Shown: positions 1-10,512 of the stretch, one piece after another | Layout: each line of letters begins with the position of its first letter | Position numbering within the stretch: the first letter of the stretch is position 1 | NCBI GenBank assembly: GCA_036346225.1 | Contig: JARFIW010000836.1 | Span: 682,001-746,000, forward strand | Direction: 5' to 3' | DNA from: Platerodrilus igneus | Lineage: Eukaryota > Arthropoda > Insecta > Coleoptera > Lycidae | Length of the DNA stretch: 64,000 nt | Notes under the pieces: generated by a model | Told to the model about the DNA's origin: nothing | The model's input: only the letters and a program-made list of their open reading frames with translations | Database searches by the model: none | Position numbers and translations under genes: made by a program

Positions 1-850
1 TTGTAAAACAGAATGCACACTAAATGTTTTTTATTTTTGGCATAAACACCATAAAATGCAGTTTAAATTTAGCGCTTTTAAAGTGTGTCTTGATACACAA
101 TATGACGTGCAACTGCCTCCTAATAAAATCCCGGGCAAATAAGTATAGTTTAAAACACTTACCCCGTTATTTTATTGGGCGCTGCTGTTGACCTCAAGAT
201 GTTGAGCTCGGTCTGCCTTGTTGCGGATAGTAGCTGCTTCTGTAGGTGTTCCTGCTGGTGATGCCTCGCTGGACAATATAGTAGGGATGGAGTAAAAAGG
301 TAGGAACGAGAACGAAGCACTCACAACAGCACTATATGGCAGGTGATATGTTAATGTTTTTTCTACGGCAGTCGGTAATTCTTGAGCCATGCTGCGATTC
401 TCACATTAAACGTTTCTCTTCTCCAACCGAGGTTGACACACTTCCGCTTGCGTTAATGGGAAGCGAAGTAATTCCCATGTACAAAAACGTTATATTAGCA
501 TGCTTGCGACCGCAGAGATAAGGCAATGACGTCAACAATCGTGCGAACACTAACATAGCGTTGTTTTCACAGCGTCAACAGAACTGCGGTAATCGGTCCC
601 CCCCCCCAAGAGTTCTAAGAAGTCCCTAACTCTAAATTAATGATCTAATACCTGAAAGGTTTAAAAATAAAACGTAATAATAATTAATGTGATAAAGTCT
701 TAAATAGCCCTTTAAATACCTTGATTTGTTCTACTTGAGTTTTCTTCTGTAGTCTAAAACAAACTTTGCTCGAAACTACTAAATTGCATATACATCCATT
801 ATACAAATAGTATCATCAAAATCGAATCCTATATTTGTTTAATTATTTGT
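1..850. other. no recognisable gene
   Basis: I see no convincing coding region or repeat here. The open frames are short and match no family I know. A run of ten C residues lies at about 598-607. A minus-strand frame at 172-390 is rich in Ser, Ala and Pro and has no recognisable domain. Confidence 0.4.
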
Positions 851-854
851 GCTT

Positions 855-2600
855 GCCTTAGTTTTTTTAGTACTAGCAATGCAAATAGTGCAATTGCTGA
901 CCATATTTCCTGTGATTGTAGCATTTTTCAAATAGTGTTTCTGGACTTATATTAATTTTTGTAAAAGTAATCATTTCTTCCCTTAGTTTTCGAAACCTTG
1001 GATAAATAAAAAACACATGTTCTGCATCTTCTAAAGTGTTTTAGCAAACTGGACAAATAGGACTTATATCTAGTTTAAATCTAAAAAGATATGCTTAGCA
1101 ATTGCGTCAGGTAGAAGTCTAACTCTCCATGGCATCTATCGAGCCACGGTTCTAATAATGGTATCATACGATACGTCCATTGACCTTTTTGCAATGTGTT
1201 ACGTTGCCATTTTGTCACCAGTTTAGTTTTTTCTTCTGTATTTAGCTTGTTCGTAGTTTTCTTTCTCACGACGATAGTGCACTAATAGTTCTAGCGGAGG
1301 CATACCTGCGATAATACATGTAGCGTCATACGAAATTGTACAGTCAAACGCATATCACTCGTAGAACGAACAATCTGTATACAGAAGAGATTCTGTGACA
1401 GTTACTTTAATTTAATAACATCGGCTCATATTTGAGCTGTATATAAAATTATCGAAGTACAACTGATGTCAAAAGCAACCTCTTGCTGCTTCTTGGTCCG
1501 CCAACGTTTAGTATTAGTCTTGAAATTAGATTTGTGGTGTTTGCTTCTTTGGTACTCACAACTGATGTGTTCTTTAAATGTCATTTTCTCATCGACGCCT
1601 AGGTAACGCACACTTGGACAGGATATAGCTTCCTGGTTGCCTATGTATATACTTATTTTTTCTCTTACACTTGCTGGACACAAGTACTACTTCGGTTTCG
1701 GTTGCAGCTATTTCAAGATCTAGTTCCCTGTATGTTTGTTGTGGTTTGTTTAGCATTCTTCTTATTCTTCTTTGGGAATTTTAAATTTTAAACTTTAAAA
1801 ATTTTTTCTTAGTGTACTCAAACCAAATATTTTGAACATCAATAAATCAAAGTCACCTTCAATTTATGTCATAAATGTCAAACGTGAAGTTTTTATTATT
1901 TTGACAACGATCGTAGGTCATGGATCGAAACGTAAATAAAGTTGATTTTAAAAACTATGAGTGGTTTAATTCCCAACAAAGATTAAGAAGAAATCTAGTT
2001 CTTTTAGATGCTGCCTTACCAATTCCACAGATTCATTGCAAATTCGTGCTACTAATACCAAATCGTCAGCAAGTACTATAGCCGTAACTCTTTTGGCATT
2101 TGCAGCCGTAAAACAGAATCAAATCCCATATTCCATAGAATTGGACCTAGAACAGAGCCCTGTGGGACTCCGCCTGTAATAATATATTCTTTGGGGCCCT
2201 CGGATGTGTCGTACATAAGAATTCTATTTTTAAAGTAGTCTCCAATTATTTTTCTTATATATGACGGAACTGAAGTTTTATGAATGGATTTTTCTATGCA
2301 ACTTCATTTCACGGGATTGAAACCATTTTTTACACCCAGTGCTACAATTGCACAATATTTTTTAGATCTTTTTTCCAGCGTTTTCCAATAGTTTTACTGC
2401 GGATAATATTAATGACACAGCTAATTGCATCCACAGTCAAACGTGATTTTCTCAGCATTGAATATTTGAAAGTATGGCTGCTCCTTCTATAACCATTTCT
2501 AGCATATTTTTAATAATCTTTTCTAAAATTTTTCCTGTAGTGTCAAGCATTCATATAAGACGGTATAATGATGGTTTGTCTGGTGGCTTACTTTATTTTG
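855..2600 (-). mobile_element. R1-clade non-LTR retrotransposon, decayed 3' half of the reverse transcriptase ORF
   Basis: Read on the minus strand, this follows the order of an R1/I-type LINE polymerase. Near 2520-2590 is a segment like the conserved 'YRPI..LD..GK..E.II' block. At about 2130-2175 is the GVPQGSVLGP motif. At about 2050-2075 is an ADDLVLV version of the catalytic FADD box, in a different frame. A VRYLGV segment lies at 1600-1630. The C-terminal block with WTYRMIPLLEPW and HGELDFYLTQLLS lies at 1081-1200, and a CPVC zinc-type segment ending EDAEHV at about 1020-1065. The endonuclease and first ORF are absent. Several frameshifts and stops make it a dead copy. It is interrupted at 1726-1992 by a separate insertion; without that insertion the frame runs straight through. 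The clade call is family knowledge; the breaks are seen directly. Confidence 0.82.
1726..1992. mobile_element. 267-bp nested insertion with 8-bp target site duplication
   Basis: The octamer ATCTAGTT occurs at 1718-1725 and again at 1993-2000, exactly where the R1 frame is broken. Across the junction the R1 protein reads continuously from KELD into LEIAATETE. The insert holds an internal imperfect inverted repeat: TTCTTCTTATTC at about 1758 against the complement of the sequence at about 1965-1990. The first 51 bases of the insert (1726-1776) plus the base before it recur at 57653-57704 inside the copia element with two mismatches. The right part resembles the AT-rich tail of a non-autonomous element. 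The true termini do not form a matching inverted repeat, so the class is unknown. Confidence 0.72.
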
Positions 2601-2809
2601 GCAAGAGGTAAAAAATAGGCATCTAAGCTATGAAAAAATATGAAGTGTTCAATTTGAAGTTGCAGAGTTGTTCTATCTCTGAAAATACACTGTCATTTGA
2701 TGACAAACCAGAAGTAAGCACAAAAGACATACTCAGAAAAATGATTAATAGTAGATAAAAACTAACTAACAATAACCTTGTTTCATTATCTCGGCTAGTT
2801 TGAAAGTTA

Positions 2810-2996
2810 TACCGGGTGAGTTTTTTAAAGTTCGCAAGGTTAATGTTTGAAAACGGTATACAAATTTTTTTGTGAAATTTTCGTGAAGTAATCGGGAGAC
2901 GGAGGGCCATATTTAAATGTATTTTTAACAATTCTTCCCCTACCCTATTTTAAAAGGCGGCGAGGTAACTTTGGATTTTTAAATGAAGATTGAATT
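2810..2996 (+). repeat. left terminal inverted repeat of the mariner element
   Basis: This matches the complement of 3578-3762 with recognisable shared blocks, including GTGAAATTTTCGTGAAGTAAT and the purine-rich stretch followed by GGTAACTTTGGAT near the inner end. Confidence 0.82.
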
Positions 2997-3136
2997 ATTA
3001 ATAAAATTCGAATGTAAGTAAGAAACTAAGACGTGTGCAAAAATATTGTTTTGCTCTTTCGGTTACAGAATTATTATTTATTAGATTCAAATACAAACAA
3101 ATTTCAATTTACTGATCAAATCTGTTATGCTGGACG

Positions 3137-3448
3137 TTGATGTTGTTTATTATTTCTTTCCATGAAAAAGCGTTATTTTTACTTAAGTCAGTTGACAGCT
3201 TTGGTGAGGTCAAATGGCCTGCTAGGTCCCTGGATTTGACCCCCGTTGATTATTTGTGTTGGAATTTTATAAAATATAAAGTGATGGCGATTGCACCTAC
3301 AGCTTTAGATGATGTGAAAAACAGAACCCGCTTTGCCTGCTCATTAGTGACACCTGAAATGTTACAAAATGGACGAAGTTCATTTAGAAAAAGATTGAGA
3401 AAGTGTTTGGAAATTGAAAGGAGACGTAGCATGACAGACAATAAATAA
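3137..3448 (+). pseudogene. mariner transposase, C-terminal fragment
   Basis: The 103-residue frame carries the C-terminal signature of a mariner-type DDE/D transposase: VKWPARSLDLTPVDYLCW, corresponding to the family's 'WPPRSPDLTPLDFFLW' block, which holds the third catalytic acidic residue (the D of LTP-VD). This is followed by a 'TALDDVKNR' helix and the 'TPEML' segment near the end. The DNA-binding region and the first two catalytic aspartates are missing. The first ~20 residues of the open frame are probably non-native. The frame lies between the inverted repeats in the expected orientation. It cannot be active. Confidence 0.8.
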
Positions 3449-3577
3449 GTTAAAATTTAATTGTTAATATTTTTTTGTATTTGTACTTAATAAATCATAA
3501 TTCTACAATCGAAATAGCAAATCAGTATTTTTTTGCACACATATTTAGTTTATACCTAGAGTCAAATTTTAGAAAAG

Positions 3578-3762
3578 AATTCCATCGTTCCATTTAAACA
3601 TCCAAAGTTACCCCTCGCCCCTCAAAATAGAGTAGGGAAGAAACGTCAAAATTTCATTAAAAAAGTCCCTCGTCTTTCAATTACTTCACAAAAATTTCAC
3701 ATAAAAATTTTATTCCGTTTTCAAAATATCCCCTTGTAACACGTTAAAAAGCTCACCCCGTA
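3578..3762 (-). repeat. right terminal inverted repeat of the mariner element
   Basis: Inverted counterpart of 2810-2996, ending at CTCACCCCGTA next to the TA target duplication. Confidence 0.82.
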
Positions 3763-3765
3763 TAG

Positions 3766-4780
3766 GTTTATAAGGAGTCAAAATATAATTGGGCACCCGG
3801 TATCAAAACCTTCAACAGGTAAACAAACTTTTAACTACATTGATATGATCATTTGAAATATTGTTAATATGCACGTACAAAGTCTGTAAGAATTTTTGTC
3901 TATTATGCATTAATTTTTGCCTAGATTGCATTTAATGCTTCACCACACTAAAGTAACGAAGAGAGAGCGTCACCATAGCAGAGTTGAGGTTTTCACAGCG
4001 TATTAATAAAGAAAGCACTTAAAAACGTTTCACATTAAGCAGAGCTGTTTTTAACTTCCAAGTTAAATAATGCAGATATAGTGGAAGCTATTTTTGTCTG
4101 CGACTTAATACTAACTAAATTAATGGGGCAAATGCCCGACAAAACATGCTGGCGCAGTGTGAATGTTTTGTTGTGCTGTAAAAATTTTACAACTGCCCGT
4201 ATTCTATATGATTAATCGAGGACATGACTTCTATTAAAAGAATTCAATTTATGTCATTATAATCGTTTGTGTTGAGAAATTTGATAAATTAATAAGGTGT
4301 TTCAATAAAACAAAGACCAATTTATAATGTGGCTCTAGAATTATTTGAAGCAATAGAAGTTATTTTAATACCAGCTTTGAAGAGTGCTTAAGACGAAGGA
4401 AATTCGTTCTGAAGTGGACAAATTAAAAAATAACATTATGCCTAAATTTATTTTCAAACCACATTGCTGACTTAATCATTACTTAAAAACGACTATTGAG
4501 AGTATAATTCCATAGTAATTGGTTGGTAATGAAATTCGCTTCAAACGAAGATACCGTCTTAAACGATGGTTGTTTGAATTAGTAAAGTGTTTTGGGATAG
4601 CACTAGAGTAGAAAACCCTTTATTTATTTTATCGAGTTTAGGGATTTATTTAAAATACTAGTTTGTAGCTTAAAATCCCCTACAATTATCAATTTCCGAG
4701 AAGTTATTGATTAGAAGAGCTACAACTTGTAGATACCTTTTCTTCCATCCAAAACCAACACTGGTTGATATCAACAGTAG
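3766..4780. other. AT-rich spacer, nothing recognised
   Basis: No open frame of interest and no repeat that I can match elsewhere in the window. Confidence 0.4.
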
Positions 4781-4782
4781 GA

Positions 4783-4840
4783 AGTTCGCGTCCAACCAGT
4801 TCCAGGACTGAAGACCTACTGATAATGATGATCAACAGTA
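4783..4840 (+). mobile_element. LINE 3'-tail relic
   Basis: The stretch 'ggaagttcgcgtccaacca' followed by 'gttccaggactgaagac' matches the end of the LINE fragment at about 18630-18670 ('ggaagtacgcgttcaatca', 'gttctaggactgaagac'). It is probably a 5'-truncated copy of the same LINE family, reduced to its last ~55 bp. Confidence 0.55.
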
Positions 4841-5019
4841 ATTTTATTGTCATTATCTTCAATACTACTAAAACCTTTTTCAAAAGCTTTGTGACAATCT
4901 AGTGCTTTTCCTTTTATTCGTTTCCTATTTATAAATGCATAGAATTTGAAACCAGTTCGAAGGTAATAAAGAAGTCAATTTTGAGTAATGTCAACTTCAG
5001 TCTATCTCTTTCATTTGAC

Positions 5020-5305
5020 TATCTAATGCTCCACCCGAAAATACTACATTGACCAGCGAGATTTAGTTTACGTGAAAATTTTGAATCTTACATAACCCTT
5101 GCTATTCCAGACAAGGTAAGGATCTTTAAGGTGGGTGACAACAGTCACACACGGAACGTATATTTTACCTCTCAGAACGAGGGCGTTTTTTTGTGAAAAA
5201 TGGCCGCTTGACATTTTTCAAGAGGTCCGTGTCCGGAATCGAACATGGGACCTTGGAATTAACAGTCATACGCGAACCTGTCTGTTTGCGAAACTACTGC
5301 AACTT
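5020..5305 (-). mobile_element. tRNA-derived SINE, old copy
   Basis: The reverse complement aligns over nearly its whole length to the SINE at 36975-37271. Shared blocks are a Pol III B-box (GTTCGATTCCGG, about 5232-5243 on the plus strand), the CTTGAAAAATGT linker, the CGCCCTCGTTC segment, the TTAAAGATCC block and the GGGTGGAGCATT end near 5020-5035. The A-box region is eroded. Many substitutions separate the two copies, so this one is much older. Confidence 0.8.
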
Positions 5306-5364
5306 CACTCTACCACAAAGTCTAATTTTACAAAATTTACTCCAGACGTCTTGGTAACAAAGCG

Positions 5365-5869
5365 CGTAACATATCCCCCATATTAAAAATACATATAAGA
5401 CTAAATAAAATTATTATGTATTTGCAATAGCATGTTACATTGTATTAAATCAAGGTTATAATAGGTTAATCAGAAATGTCAGAAATAAGAAAGGAAACAA
5501 CTACTTTGTATTGCAGACGCAACCTGATACTGCAGGTGCAGAAACAACGAACTGCAATAAAGCAGGTTTAATTAAAATTACTTAGAATAAGACATTGTAC
5601 GTGTATCAAGAAACTGCAGACAACAAGATCTGCACTTTCCTACAAGATGAAGTGAGATCAGATGCTTCATAAATACTGTGAGGCGCCCCTGATCGGCAGT
5701 CAGCCTTCGAACTTCATAACTTTAACATTGTTGGTAGTTCAAGCTACTCATTGATAACTATTGATTGTTAAAATATCAACTTTGATTTTTTTGTCAACTA
5801 AATTAAGTCACGTTAATGAACATAACTTACAAGTTGCTATAGAAGAAATAAACCATTTTTGAAATTACT
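5365..5869 (+). repeat. solo LTR, diverged relative of the errantivirus LTR
   Basis: It follows the order of the 6419-6974 LTR with many changes: GTAACATATCCCCCAT at the start, 'GATACTGCAGGTGCAG' at about 5530, 'ATAAATACTGTGAGG' then 'GGCAGTCAGCC' (TATA and initiator positions), and an end close to AAATTACT. No matching second LTR or internal region is next to it, so it is most simply a solo LTR from an older insertion of the same family. Confidence 0.65.
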
Positions 5870-6414
5870 GTATTAAAATAAATTTGATATGAGTGTTTTG
5901 GAAATAAATGTTTTTTAAAAGAAGCTCTATAGCGTCGTTGAAAAAAATTATGTTTTATTTTCGCGATTGAACAAAGTTAAGTTTATGTTAGTAATGTATT
6001 TTTAGTCTGCTGTAATAAACTTACTAAATAAAATGTATACAAAGAAAATCAATAAAATGCACTGTACTTTTAAAAAAAGTGCCACTACGATTTTTTAAAC
6101 TGAAACACAATACATTTGTCTAACAAAACCGGTGGCAAATGACTCAGACTGCAGAGTGAAGAGTTAACGGTTGTAGAGGCATTGGGATAACTACAATCAG
6201 GTGATGCCGAATGTATGGAGTTCACTATCGACATACGGATGAAAATCTGAAATGTCGTATTTTTATGTAACCTGGTCCTCAAATTAATGTGCATCTTTAA
6301 GCTATTGTCTGTAAGAAACAATTTAAGCTTTTCTAAAAAATGTTGTTTTTCGTAGCATTGATACTATGTTATCTAGTTTTCGATGTTTTTATATTAAAAA
6401 TCCCATGATTGTCA
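5870..6414. other. spacer, nothing recognised
   Basis: AT-rich sequence between the solo LTR and the errantivirus target site. A 78-codon minus-strand frame (6085-6321) matches nothing I know. Confidence 0.35.
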
Positions 6415-6418
6415 CGCG

Positions 6419-6974
6419 AGTTACATGTCCCCCAATCCATATATGTACAATTAAATAGAAATTATTAGAAAATTATTAAGAAACTTAAGTTAGATGTAAC
6501 ATTGTAAATTCAAGGATAAATATGAAAGGTCATTGAAAGTTCACAAGCAAGTTGTGAGAACGGATGTAAATACATTGTATTCCAGACGTAAGCGATACTG
6601 CAGGTGCAGGTCACAGACGGTTAAGAAACCGCAATTACTTAGAAATTAAGATTGTTACATTGTATAATGAATAGAATAAATAACTAAGCAGACATGACCT
6701 CTGCAAGTTCCCACAGACATGTGAGGGGCAGGAACAAGATAAATACCCCAGGAGCCCCAGATCACACAGTCAGTCTTAAGCATTTCAGCTTTTAAATTGT
6801 TGTTTGCTTAGGCTACTCGCCCTTATTAAATTCAATTATTTTTTTTTACTTCGTATAATTTTATCAAGTTTGTCAAAATTCCAATTGTAATATCTGTTTA
6901 ATAAATAAGTTTGTTACAAGAAGTTTTGGAAGAAGACTTTTAAAAAGGCAACTCCCAAGGCCCGAAACGCAACT
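6419..6974 (+). repeat. 5' LTR of the errantivirus-like element
   Basis: 556 bp, near-identical along its length to 10513-11067 with scattered substitutions. A TATA-like ATAAATAC at 6739-6746 lies 31 bases upstream of TCAGTC (6770-6775), a good arthropod initiator. An AATAAA at about 6900 could serve as polyadenylation signal. The TATA, initiator and poly(A) order is what a functional LTR promoter shows. Confidence 0.88.
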
Positions 6975-6989
6975 GGCGCAGACGTACGG
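6974..6989 (+). promoter_or_regulatory. primer-binding site of the errantivirus-like element
   Basis: TGGCGCAGACGTACGG starts at the last LTR base. From memory it resembles the TGGCGCAGTCGG site of the 17.6/297 group, which is primed by tRNA-Ser. Confidence 0.65.
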
Positions 6990-7060
6990 ATCCAGAAAGG
7001 CACTACAAATCCAAAAATCGCTGGTGACCAAGAATTTCAATTCCCAATCTGGAAGAAACA

Positions 7061-7186
7061 AACAAATTTGGACAAGGTACAAGAATCGACCGAGCCCAAA
7101 GAAACAAAACGTAGACGATGTACAAGAATCGACCGAGCCTAACCAAACAAACGTGGACAAGGTACAAAAATCGACCGAGCCCACAA
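7061..7186 (+). repeat. three-unit tandem repeat, ~42-43 bp period, in the retroelement leader
   Basis: TACAAGAATCGACCGAGCC-like cores begin at 7078, 7121 and 7163 and are separated by variants of AACAAACGTGGACAAGG. The repeat lies in the untranslated leader, about 90 bp after the primer-binding site. It produces small open frames on both strands that are not genes. Confidence 0.82.
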
Positions 7187-8525
7187 AAAGAAAACAAATG
7201 AAATCGACGATGAAAATTATGTAAGTTTATTTATCCTAAACCAATTTATTCTTTACAATTTATTGATGCTAGCTAGTAAAGGAAAATATTTTTTATGTAT
7301 GTACAGATTTTTTCTAAGTATTATTATCGCCATTTATATCATTTATGAAAAGAATTTACTTTTTACTACGAGAACTTATTTTTAAACACGAGAAGTTATT
7401 TTTAAACAAGAGAACTATAAAAGACGCATTTATATGTGCAAATTAGTACAAATTATTAATACAAAACGAAACGAAAACAAAACGACTTAATTTAGCAAAA
7501 CTGAAATTAAGGATAAAAATAGAGCGCAATTAATTTTACCATTTTATGTACAGCAAATATTATTACCGAAAGCTTAATGTATAAAACGCAATTCTTATAG
7601 CAATCAATTATAGAAACGATTATTCAGAACCTTCATCAAATTCTATAAATTATACACTTCAGTGCAACAAATTGACCGAAGTGCGTAATTGTAGAAACAT
7701 TTTCGTAATTATTATTAAAATTAATTCATCACAAGTTAAAACAAAGCGTGTAAATTTAAAACGCGATTCTTATACAAATTATTACCGGGAACCATCATTG
7801 AATAAAACCTATTCCGAAAAATCCGAAGGACGCAGCACTCATCAGAACTTTATAAAGTATAATTAAATATTTTCAGTATGAAAGCGTTTAATTATAAAGA
7901 TACATTTACGCAATTTATTGCAACAAAACTTGCACCAAGACTGAAATTACACCATACAGGAGATCGAAAACTTTATGGTGAGACGATTTCATTGTGTAAT
8001 TATAAAAGAAACTGATGCAATTATTTTAATAAAACGATTGACTAAAAACTTGAAACTCTATAATTGGACATTCAAAGTAACAAGATTGTGCAATTGTAAA
8101 GGAAGCATTTATGTACTTATCAATACAACACCTACCGAGACGAGATAATTAAAGCAGACACTAATTACTCAGCAAGACTAAAATAAAAACGTAACTAGCG
8201 TAAGAAAACGTACAAATTATAACGCAATTATTGCAAGAAATTATTAACCACATAAAACCATTCAGAAAATTAAAATTCCCAACAACCATAACATCTGCGA
8301 AGAATAAAAATATACAAATCCAAGGCTACAGCAATTGACAAGACATTACCACGCACAAATTCTTAAATGTACTTATAAAACCGTATAACTACGTATAAAA
8401 TATAAGTAAAGCGACTCTTTAAATAACCCAATACAATCCAAACTGAAAAGTAATAAACCAAACCGAAAAATAAATCTCAATTTATACAAAAACTTGATAT
8501 TAATTAAAATCGAAAGCAACCCTTA

Positions 8526-9270
8526 ATGGCCATGAGTTCAGATATGAAGATTTACCTCGAAAGCATCCCCCAATTTAACGGAGACAGACATTATTCGGTC
8601 ATTTCTTTACCGCGTGTGAAATATTTTTGAAAACCTTTTACAAACCAGGAGATAAGGATCGAAATGTTCTACTTTTACGTCTAATAATAAGTAAACTGAC
8701 CGGAAGGGCACTAACACTAATTGCCAGTCGAGACGATCTTGAACAATGAGAAGATTTTAAACGCATATTGCTAGCATATTTCGGCGACCAAAGAAATATC
8801 AAATGTCTAATCCACGATCTAATAAACCGTAGAATGGAAAGTAACCAATCCCCATACCAATTCGGAATGAAATGTCAAGACGTACGAAGTCTAATTTTTA
8901 CGAAACTAAAAATCGAAAAACCCGACCAAAATATCCGCTTATTAAGGACAAAAATGTATGACGAAATGGCATTAGACACCTACGTAAACGCACTACCAGA
9001 ACGATTATCAGATAAAATAAGATTCCAACATCCTCAAAATTTAGAAGAAGCAATGAATGTGATCATAGAAGAAAAGAAAACGTCATGTATTATCGAAACA
9101 GACTATACAACCCTAACGCGAATAAAAGCTACTCACCGATAAAAACCATACAAGCCACGAGACAAACATCCACCCAACCAAAATTTACACCACTTAACGC
9201 ACAAACAAATCAACCGCGAATTAACAACCCAAATTTTAATAACACAAACTTCAACAATCAGTTTATATAA
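8526..9270 (+). pseudogene. gag of the errantivirus-like element, broken
   Basis: The probable start is ATG at 8526, whose protein begins MAMSSDMKIYLESIPQFNGD. A frameshift occurs near 8600-8630. After it, the capsid-type helices run through 'KLTGRALTLI', an in-frame TGA at 8747-8749, and the block YFGDQRNIKCLIHDL (8775 onward) to 'ALPERLSDKIR' and 'NLEEAMNVIIEEK' near 9070. This is the usual order of gypsy-group capsid. A second shift at about 9090-9130 leads into an Asn/Pro/Thr-rich tail ending 'NNTNFNNQFI' at 9270. No zinc knuckle is visible, as is common in errantiviruses. At least two frameshifts and one stop make it non-coding as it stands. Confidence 0.78.
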
Positions 9271-9589
9271 TTTCCGAGACCAACATTCAACTCAATTTTT
9301 ACAAAACCCACATTTATACCAAGATTTAATCAAAACATAAACCAACAAAAAAAAAACATTCGGCGCAAACCCAATCAGAAATGCACTGATGATAAATAAC
9401 AATATCAACCCTCACTGTAATCCAACGAATTTTAGCCACATTAGAAAACGCTGTAACATTTGCAAAATTTATTACACTACACTCTAGTATCATAGAACCA
9501 ACTTACTTATTAAAAGAATGATTAAGAACTGGATCATTTATAACTAACAGTAAATTGCCCTTTGAAGTAATAGAATGAAACATTCTCAT

Positions 9590-10479
9590 ATTTGAAAAAT
9601 AGCTATAGTAAAAGGCTATGTAAAGGACAACGAAATCACATTTTAATAAAAATCCCCATAGTAGAAAGTAACATTTATAATTATTATCATTTATTTGCTT
9701 TTCCCATGAAAATTACTAGCATGTATCAAGTTATCATACCCAAAACCAAGTTCCTTTTCTTAAATGAACTTAGATATGGTTACACAAACAAAAAATGTAG
9801 CGAAGTAACACCGAATCAATATCTATACCAATCATAAACAACAACAACTATTCAAAAAGACAGCCCTTGCGAAGTACAATTACTAAGATTTTCAAATCAC
9901 TACGACAACTGTGAAACCAAACCAGTACAAATCACCAATATGTAAATTCAGAAAATTACCGAAAACAAATGGATTGCTGTATTTTCAACAGAAGTAATAG
10001 CAACCGCTCATTGCAATTAAGACGAGAGCAATCTAGCATTAATCGGAAGCAAAGTAATCACCCTTAAAGAAGACTGTTATCTAAAATTGAAGAACGAAAT
10101 CATCAGAGTATATCAAGATCCCACAGTAACCAAAAAATTCGCAAATGTACCGGAATTACAATTCCAGATTACACAACCTGAAGATGACGAAATAATCAAG
10201 AAACCCATGCAACTAGAACACCTAGACTTAGACGATCTCAACCACGCCATGAAAATAATGGACAATTATAAAGAACCCTTAAGTGAGTTAAAAGTGACAA
10301 AATTACACGATGATAACATAAGCGTTTGGATCATTTTATTAATTGTTTTAATAATTTTATTTATGTATGTATTTTACAAAATGTATCTTAAATATATGAA
10401 TAAAAAAAGAAATTTTAGTCATAAGGTAAATAAAGAAGTAATAAATGCTCCCTTAGGGACAATGAATTTTAAAAATTAA
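9590..10479 (+). pseudogene. env-type protein of the errantivirus-like element, C-terminal part, broken
   Basis: Two main open segments (9592-9837 and 10087-10479) with stop codons between them share one protein's character: Cys-bearing segments, then a helical stretch, then a hydrophobic run of about 20 residues (around 10321-10385) followed by a Lys/Arg-rich short tail ending at 10479. This is how the Env of insect errantiviruses ends: ectodomain, single transmembrane segment, short cytoplasmic tail. The N-terminal part with the signal peptide and cleavage region is missing. The stop is just 33 bp before the 3' LTR, the expected env position. In this family Env is the membrane glycoprotein; this copy cannot make one. 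Confidence 0.7.
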
Positions 10480-10512
10480 GTAAAACCCTTAATTTTTTAT
10501 TTTGTCGGGAGG

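Larger units (their letters stand above)
2810..3762 (+). mobile_element. mariner-like DNA transposon, internally deleted, long terminal inverted repeats
   Basis: The element begins TACCGGGTGAG and ends CTCACCCCGTA and is flanked by TA dinucleotides (2808-2809 and 3763-3764), as expected for Tc1/mariner. About 185 bp at each end are inverted copies of each other, aligning over their full length with scattered mismatches. Only the last third of a transposase frame lies between them. At 953 bp it is shorter than an intact mariner with such long ends, so an internal deletion is likely. It is probably non-autonomous. Confidence 0.85.

Noticed and set aside
172..390. 72-codon minus-strand frame ending near a GTAAGT motif
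   Set aside because: A possible exon, but the frame stops before the donor-like site and has no family match.
7003..7197. Minus-strand frames with repeated 'LGRFLYLV' units
   Set aside because: Shadow of the 43-bp tandem repeat in the leader of the errantivirus-like element.
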